From assembly GCF_900107455.1 (NCBI RefSeq), contig NZ_FNQB01000003.1, positions 1,860,001 to 1,924,000 of the forward strand: a DNA stretch of 64,000 nt. Reading direction: 5' to 3'. A program made the position numbers and the translations under genes. The notes below the pieces were generated by a model. That model was not told the DNA's origin and did no database searches. It saw only the letters and a list, made by a program, of their open reading frames with translations. Source of the stretch: Asanoa ishikariensis (GTDB lineage: Bacteria; Actinomycetota; Actinomycetes; Mycobacteriales; Micromonosporaceae). The first letter of the stretch is position 1. The number at the start of each line of letters is the position of its first letter. Below, in pieces: positions 60,017-64,000 of the stretch.

Positions 60017-60022
60017 AGTCTA
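60017..60022 (-). promoter_or_regulatory. -10 box TAGACT, leaderless type
   Basis: On the minus strand TAGACT ends 7 nt before the GTG at 60009; the intervening bases are C/T-rich and cannot act as a ribosome-binding site. Confidence 0.45.
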
Positions 60023-60259
60023 CGGCGCACCAGGAGAGGTAAGCGCCGGGCGACCACGGGGGAAGTCGCCCGGCGTGGAGGAATCGTACACGTGACGTTC
60101 CCCTCTTTGTCTACCCGTGTTTGCCGGACCGTCGTCGCAACACGAATCCGGTTCTGCGCGCACACCGTGGCGGCCGACATGGAAGGCTTGTACCGCGCTC
60201 CCAGGTTCGGACTTCATGATGTGAGCGCCGCCGACACGAGACGCGACTGTGGAGGACCC

Positions 60260-61405
60260 GTGGCCCAGCCGACCGCACCCGACGCCCCGCAACCCGACGC
60301 CGCCAACGGCGCCGGGCCGGTCATGCCGACCGGCGGGCAGCCAGGTGACCCTCCGGCGACCACCCCGGCACAGGACGCCACCCTGCTCGAGCGGGCGCTC
60401 TTCGAGGTCAAGCGGGTCATCGTCGGCCAGGACCGGATGGTCGAGCGGATGTTCGTCGCGCTTCTGGCGCGCGGCCACTGCCTACTCGAAGGCGTGCCCG
60501 GCGTGGCTAAGACCCTCGCGGTCGAGACGCTCGCGACCGTCGTCGGTGGCACCTTCGCCCGGGTCCAGTTCACCCCCGACCTCGTCCCGGCGGACCTGGT
60601 CGGCACCCGGATCTACCGCCAGTCGAGCGAGAAGTTCGACGTGGAGCTCGGGCCGGTGTTCTGCAACTTCCTACTGGCCGACGAGATCAACCGAGCGCCC
60701 GCCAAGGTCCAGTCCGCCCTGCTCGAGGTGATGTCCGAGCAGCAGGTGTCGATCGGCGGCGAGACGCACCGGGTGCCCAACCCGTTCCTGGTGATGGCCA
60801 CCCAGAACCCGATCGAGCAGGAGGGCGTCTACCCGCTGCCCGAGGCACAGCGCGACCGCTTCCTGATGAAGATCCTGGTCGGCTACCCGTCCGACGCCGA
60901 GGAACGCGAGATCGTCTACCGGATGGGCGTCAAGCCGCCCGAGCCGGCCGTGGTGTTCAGCCCGTCCGACCTGGTGGCGCTGCAGGCCAAGGCCGACGGC
61001 GTGTTCGTGCACAACGCGCTGGTCGACTACACGGTCCGGCTGGTGCTGGCCACCCGCAACCCGGCCGAGTCCGGGGTGCCGGACCTGGCCCAACTGATCC
61101 AATACGGCGCGAGCCCGCGCGCCTCGCTCGGCATCGTCCGGGCCTCCCGGGCGCTGGCCCTGCTGCGCGGCCGCGACTACGTGCTGCCGCAGGACGTGCA
61201 GGACATCGCGCCGGACATCCTGCGGCACCGGCTGGTGCTCAGCTACGACGCCCTCGCCGACGACGTGCCGGCCGACCACATTGTCGCGCGGCTGATGAGC
61301 GCCGTGCCGATGCCCTCGGTCGCGCCGCGGCAGCACGCGACGGCTGGTGCGGGCCAGCAACCTCCGCAGCAGACCACCGGCGCCTGGCCGGGCCGCCTGC
61401 CGTGA
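60260..61405 (+). CDS. MoxR-type AAA+ ATPase
   Basis: A 381-residue MoxR/RavA-like ATPase. Pro/Ala-rich N-terminal tail of about 40 residues, Walker A EGVPGVAKT (77-85), Walker B FLLADEINRA (about 127-136), sensor-1 MATQNP and C-terminal lid ending in a Gln/Pro-rich tail. MoxR ATPases act as chaperones that insert cofactors or assemble VWA-containing partners. The GTG follows GGAGGAC 9 nt upstream. It is first of an operon with the DUF58 and VWA genes; the stop overlaps the next start by 4 nt. Confidence 0.93.
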   Translation: MAQPTAPDAPQPDAANGAGPVMPTGGQPGDPPATTPAQDATLLERALFEVKRVIVGQDRMVERMFVALLARGHCLLEGVPGVAKTLAVETLATVVGGTFARVQFTPDLVPADLVGTRIYRQSSEKFDVELGPVFCNFLLADEINRAPAKVQSALLEVMSEQQVSIGGETHRVPNPFLVMATQNPIEQEGVYPLPEAQRDRFLMKILVGYPSDAEEREIVYRMGVKPPEPAVVFSPSDLVALQAKADGVFVHNALVDYTVRLVLATRNPAESGVPDLAQLIQYGASPRASLGIVRASRALALLRGRDYVLPQDVQDIAPDILRHRLVLSYDALADDVPADHIVARLMSAVPMPSVAPRQHATAGAGQQPPQQTTGAWPGRLP

Positions 61406-62409
61406 CCGTTCCCGCCGACCCGCCCCGCCTCGGTTCCGGTCGTGCCGACCGGATCGCCGGCACGGCCGGCGCCTACGCCGGTCAGGGTGGCGACGCCCAC
61501 GGCGGGGTGGCGACCGCGCGGGCGGAGCACGTGCTCTCCCGGCTCCAGTTGCTGATCACCCGCAAGCTGGACGGCCTGCTCCAGGGCGACTACATCGGCC
61601 TGCTGCCGGGTCCGGGCACGGAGCCGGGCGAGTCCCGGGAGTACCGGCCCGGCGACGACGTGCGCCGGATGGACTGGCCGGTGACCGCCCGCACCACCGT
61701 GCCGCACACCCGGCAGACCGTGGCCGACCGCGAGCTGGAGACCTGGCTCGCCATCGACCTGTCGGCCAGCCTCTCGTTCGGCACCGCGCAGATGCTCAAG
61801 AGCGACCTGGTCGTGGCGGCCGCGGCGGCGGTCACCCACCTGACCGTGCGGGCCGGCAACCGGATCGGCGCGGTCGTCGGCACCGGGGGCGGCCACACCG
61901 CGCGGCTGCCCGCCCGCCCCGGGCGCAAGGAGGCGCAGGGTCTGCTGCGCGCGATCGCGCGTACACCCATCAAACCGGGCCGGACCGACCTGGGTGCCCT
62001 GGTCGACATGCTCAACCGCCCACCGCGCCGCCGGGGTCTGGCCGTGGTGATCTCCGACTTCATGGCGCCGCCGGCCGACTGGGGCCGCCCGCTGCGCAAG
62101 CTGGCGGTCCGGCACGACGTGCTCGCGATCGAGGTGGTCGACCCGCGTGAGCTCGAGCTGCCGGACGTCGGCGTGCTCGTGCTCGCCGACCCCGAGACCG
62201 GTGCACTGCACGAGGTCTACACCGGCGACGCGAAGCTGCGCGCCAAGTACGCCGAAGGTGCGGCGGCGCAGCGCTCCGCCATCGCCTACGAACTGCGCGC
62301 GGCGGGTGCCCAGCACCTGCGGCTGCGCACCGACTCCGACTGGCTCCTCGACATCGTCAGGTTCGTCGCCGCACAGCGACACGCACGCACCCGGGGTACG
62401 ACACGATGA
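61402..62409 (+). CDS. DUF58 domain protein
   Basis: A 335-residue protein. DUF58 is recognised from the segment ESREYRPGDDVRRMDWPVTARTTVPHTRQTV (about 75-105), followed by a VWA-like fold with LAIDLSASLSFGT, a partial MIDAS (D-x-S-x-S). These proteins partner MoxR ATPases and may present a VWA-like surface. Both ends overlap neighbours by 4 nt (GTGA at 61402; ATGA at 62406), so the three genes are translationally coupled. Confidence 0.92.
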   Translation: MTVPADPPRLGSGRADRIAGTAGAYAGQGGDAHGGVATARAEHVLSRLQLLITRKLDGLLQGDYIGLLPGPGTEPGESREYRPGDDVRRMDWPVTARTTVPHTRQTVADRELETWLAIDLSASLSFGTAQMLKSDLVVAAAAAVTHLTVRAGNRIGAVVGTGGGHTARLPARPGRKEAQGLLRAIARTPIKPGRTDLGALVDMLNRPPRRRGLAVVISDFMAPPADWGRPLRKLAVRHDVLAIEVVDPRELELPDVGVLVLADPETGALHEVYTGDAKLRAKYAEGAAAQRSAIAYELRAAGAQHLRLRTDSDWLLDIVRFVAAQRHARTRGTTR

Positions 62410-63356
62410 TCCGTTTCCTGCAACCGTGGTGGCTGCTGGCCATCGTGCCGGTGCTCCTGGTGGCCGGCGCCTACGTCTGGCGTCAGCTACGCCGGCGCGA
62501 CTACGCGATCCGCTTCACCAACGTCGAGCTGCTCAAGTCGCTGGCGCCGCGCGGCATGGGCTGGCGCAAGCACGTCTCGGCCGTCGCCCTGCTCCTCAGC
62601 CTGCTCGGGCTGGCGCTGGCGATGGCCCGGCCGTCGATCGACCGCGAGCTCCCGCTGGAACGGGCGACGATCATGCTGGCCATCGACGTGTCGCTGTCGA
62701 TGGAGGCCAGCGACGTCGCGCCGACCCGGCTCGAGGCGGCACAGGTGGCCGCCAAGCAGTTCGTCCAGGAGCTGCCGCCGACGTACAACCTCGGCCTGGT
62801 CTCGTTCGCCAAGTCGGCCAACGTGCTGGTGCCGCCGACCAAGGACCGCTCCGCCGTCAGCGCCGCGATCGACGGGCTGACGCTGGCCGAGGCGACGGCC
62901 ACCGGCGAGGCCGTCTTCACGTCGCTGGATGCCATCCGCGCGGTGCCGGCGGACGGTGCCAACGAGCTGCCGCCGGCCCGGATCGTGCTGCTCTCCGACG
63001 GCTTCCGCACGGCCGGGCGGCCGATGGAGGAGGCCGCCAGCGCGGCGCAGGCGGCCAACGTGCCGGTGTCGACGATCGCGTTCGGCACCGACAACGGCAC
63101 GGTCGACATCGGCGGCCAGCTCCAGCGGGTGCCGGTCGACCGGCTGGCGCTGGCCCAGCTCGCCGAGTCGACGAGCGGGTTCTTCTACGAGGCCGCGAGC
63201 GCGGCCGAGCTCAAGCGGGTGTACGAGGACATGGGCAGCTCGATCGGGCACCGGGTGGAGCCGCGCGAGGTCACCCACTGGTACGCGGGTTTCGCGCTGC
63301 TCCTCGGTCTGATCGCGGCAGGCCTCAGCCTCGTCTGGTCGTCCCGGCTGCCGTAG
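62406..63356 (+). CDS. VWA domain membrane protein (BatA-like)
   Basis: A 316-residue protein. Helices at residues 8-27 and 57-73 anchor the N-terminus, and another at about 292-312 the C-terminus; between them lies the VWA domain with MIDAS residues Asp94, Ser96, Ser98 (DVSLS), ESxSGFF and the threonine region ATGEAVF. Divalent metal-dependent binding of a partner is expected. Last gene of the MoxR-DUF58-VWA operon; its stop abuts the opposing 29-residue peptide gene. Confidence 0.92.
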   Translation: MIRFLQPWWLLAIVPVLLVAGAYVWRQLRRRDYAIRFTNVELLKSLAPRGMGWRKHVSAVALLLSLLGLALAMARPSIDRELPLERATIMLAIDVSLSMEASDVAPTRLEAAQVAAKQFVQELPPTYNLGLVSFAKSANVLVPPTKDRSAVSAAIDGLTLAEATATGEAVFTSLDAIRAVPADGANELPPARIVLLSDGFRTAGRPMEEAASAAQAANVPVSTIAFGTDNGTVDIGGQLQRVPVDRLALAQLAESTSGFFYEAASAAELKRVYEDMGSSIGHRVEPREVTHWYAGFALLLGLIAAGLSLVWSSRLP

Positions 63357-63446
63357 TCAGTTGGTGTTGTTGACCAGCATGGCGACGACGAACACCCAGA
63401 GGGCGGCGAGGGTGAAGCCCAGCGGGGCTACGTAACGACGGTTCAT
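63357..63446 (-). CDS. 29-residue membrane peptide
   Basis: A small gene: ATG at 63446, GGAGAG 8 nt upstream, TGA at 63357. Peptide begins MNRRYVAPLGFTLAALWVFVV, a basic head and a single transmembrane helix, then AMLVNNTN. It is too short to be found by length-filtered gene finding. It converges with the VWA gene (adjacent stops). Function unknown; many such peptides modulate membrane complexes. Confidence 0.6.
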   Translation of the reverse strand: MNRRYVAPLGFTLAALWVFVVAMLVNNTN

Positions 63447-63609
63447 CACGGCTCTCCGATGCGAGTTGGCGGGGCTTGTGCGGAATCGCGGCGGAGGAGA
63501 GTCGCAGCCGGACGGCGTCACGCTCGCGCCGGGCCCGTTTTGGTGTGCGGGCGTGGCGAGGCGGGGTGCCGGCAGGCGGAGGTCTGGCTGTCGTCGGGTC
63601 GCGGCTGAG
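63447..63609. other. Intergenic region without recognised gene
   Basis: I see no convincing coding frame, hairpin or promoter here apart from the ribosome-binding site of the 29-residue peptide at its left edge. Confidence 0.4.
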
Positions 63610-64000
63610 TCAGCGGGACCGGACGGCGGCCCGGCTGCGACTCGGAGGATCGCTGTCTCGCACGGCGATCACCTCCAGACGTCGGCCGGGCACACGAACC
63701 AACGGTGATTCTATCCCCCGCCTCCCGGCCGCGCGGCATTGGCCGGAAGGTTGGTCACCGACCGTCCGATATGGTCGCGGCGCCTGGCCGCCCGCCGTCG
63801 TACTCCCGGCGATCCGGACGACCAGCACCAGGGCGCCCGCGAACAGCGGAAGCCAGGCGAGCCGGGCCGCGGCCCACCCGTAGTCGTCCGGCTCGGCGAG
63901 CAGCCCCGGGCGCCGCCCGACGAACCACGCGAGGGCGACCGTGACGGAGATCATGGTCGCCTGGTGCCAGAGATAGACCGGCAGCGCGGCGCCGTTGAGC
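63610..64000 (-). CDS. Acyltransferase-3 family membrane protein, truncated by window edge
   Basis: Only the C-terminal 129 residues are in the window; the frame runs off the right edge. The visible part begins with LNGAALPVYLWHQATMISVTV, the typical last helices of acyltransferase 3 (OafA-like) proteins, and has another hydrophobic segment (LAWLPLFAGALVLVVRIA). The final 60 residues are basic and poorly conserved. Members acylate polysaccharides or antibiotics. N-terminal part is not visible, so substrate class is unknown. Confidence 0.72.
   Translation of the reverse strand, partial: LNGAALPVYLWHQATMISVTVALAWFVGRRPGLLAEPDDYGWAAARLAWLPLFAGALVLVVRIAGSTTAGGQAPRPYRTVGDQPSGQCRAAGRRGIESPLVRVPGRRLEVIAVRDSDPPSRSRAAVRSR

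Noticed and set aside
1-64000. tRNA, rRNA, CRISPR array, prophage or large biosynthetic cluster
   Set aside because: No cloverleaf-like conserved words, rRNA stretches, regularly spaced repeats, phage structural genes or NRPS/PKS modules were seen; the gaps between genes are all under 300 bp.

Overview
This is a GC-rich actinobacterial chromosome segment with about 66 protein genes and no tRNA, rRNA, CRISPR array or phage block. The organism is most likely a member of the Micromonosporaceae. Reasons are the dispersed AAGGGnCCCTT palindromes, TAnnnT -10 boxes placed 5-8 nt before start codons (leaderless style), an LpqY-SugABC trehalose importer, an NgcEFG-type amino-sugar importer, and above all a divergent MurD2/MurL pair. 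The genus is inference.

Layout: 1-1817 holds the end of a TerC membrane protein, a SnoaL-like protein and a LysR regulator. 1865-6123 is the lpqY-sugA-sugB-sugC operon, read leftward. 6290-10179 holds small or accessory genes (two unknowns, a D-amino acid oxidase, a YunG-like protein, an AMIN-like lipoprotein, a stand-alone caspase/CHAT-like protein and an SRPBCC protein). 10197-15203 has an unknown two-gene operon, a DUF4062-STAND-TPR protein, an ASCH-like/winged-helix protein and a 162-bp MITE-like insertion whose first base completes the stop codon of the next gene. 15201-22191 has a Ser/Thr kinase, a GT4 glucosyltransferase divergent from a GH63/MGH1-like glycosidase, and a metallo-beta-lactamase-fold protein. 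22188-24987 has a small acidic protein, a MobA-like nucleotidyltransferase and a DNA polymerase I relative without the 5' nuclease.

25017-30098 is a five-gene operon: RpiR regulator, SIS isomerase, NgcE, NgcF, NgcG. It has no ATPase of its own. Together with the secreted AA10 LPMO-CBM2 (55285-56397) it suggests chitin or chito-oligosaccharide use. 30265-34355 has a class III aminotransferase and the divergent murD2/murL pair, predicted to make the D-glutamate of peptidoglycan by epimerising UDP-MurNAc-L-Ala-L-Glu. 34352-37493 has a TrmH-type methyltransferase and a TetR-controlled pair of oxidoreductases. 37579-41619 has a large repeat-bearing membrane protein and an SPFH/NfeD pair. 41748-51068 is a mixed set: serine hydrolase, DUF3097, lipoprotein, TIGR03083-type protein, methyltransferase, a membrane protein-XRE-reductase operon, an SDR and an aldo/keto reductase.

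51073-52660 pairs an ECF sigma factor with a membrane-anchored Asp-box beta-propeller. 52724-57735 has a zinc-ribbon membrane protein, a transglutaminase-like protein, a PfkB kinase, the LPMO, and an MBL hydrolase with an FlK-like thioesterase. 57884-63356 has two bacterial PH-domain membrane proteins, a small zinc protein and the MoxR-DUF58-VWA operon. A 29-residue membrane peptide lies antiparallel to the end of that operon, and an acyltransferase-3 gene runs off the right edge.

Start codons were chosen from ribosome-binding sites, 4-nt overlaps or leaderless promoter spacing. Where alternatives exist this is stated.
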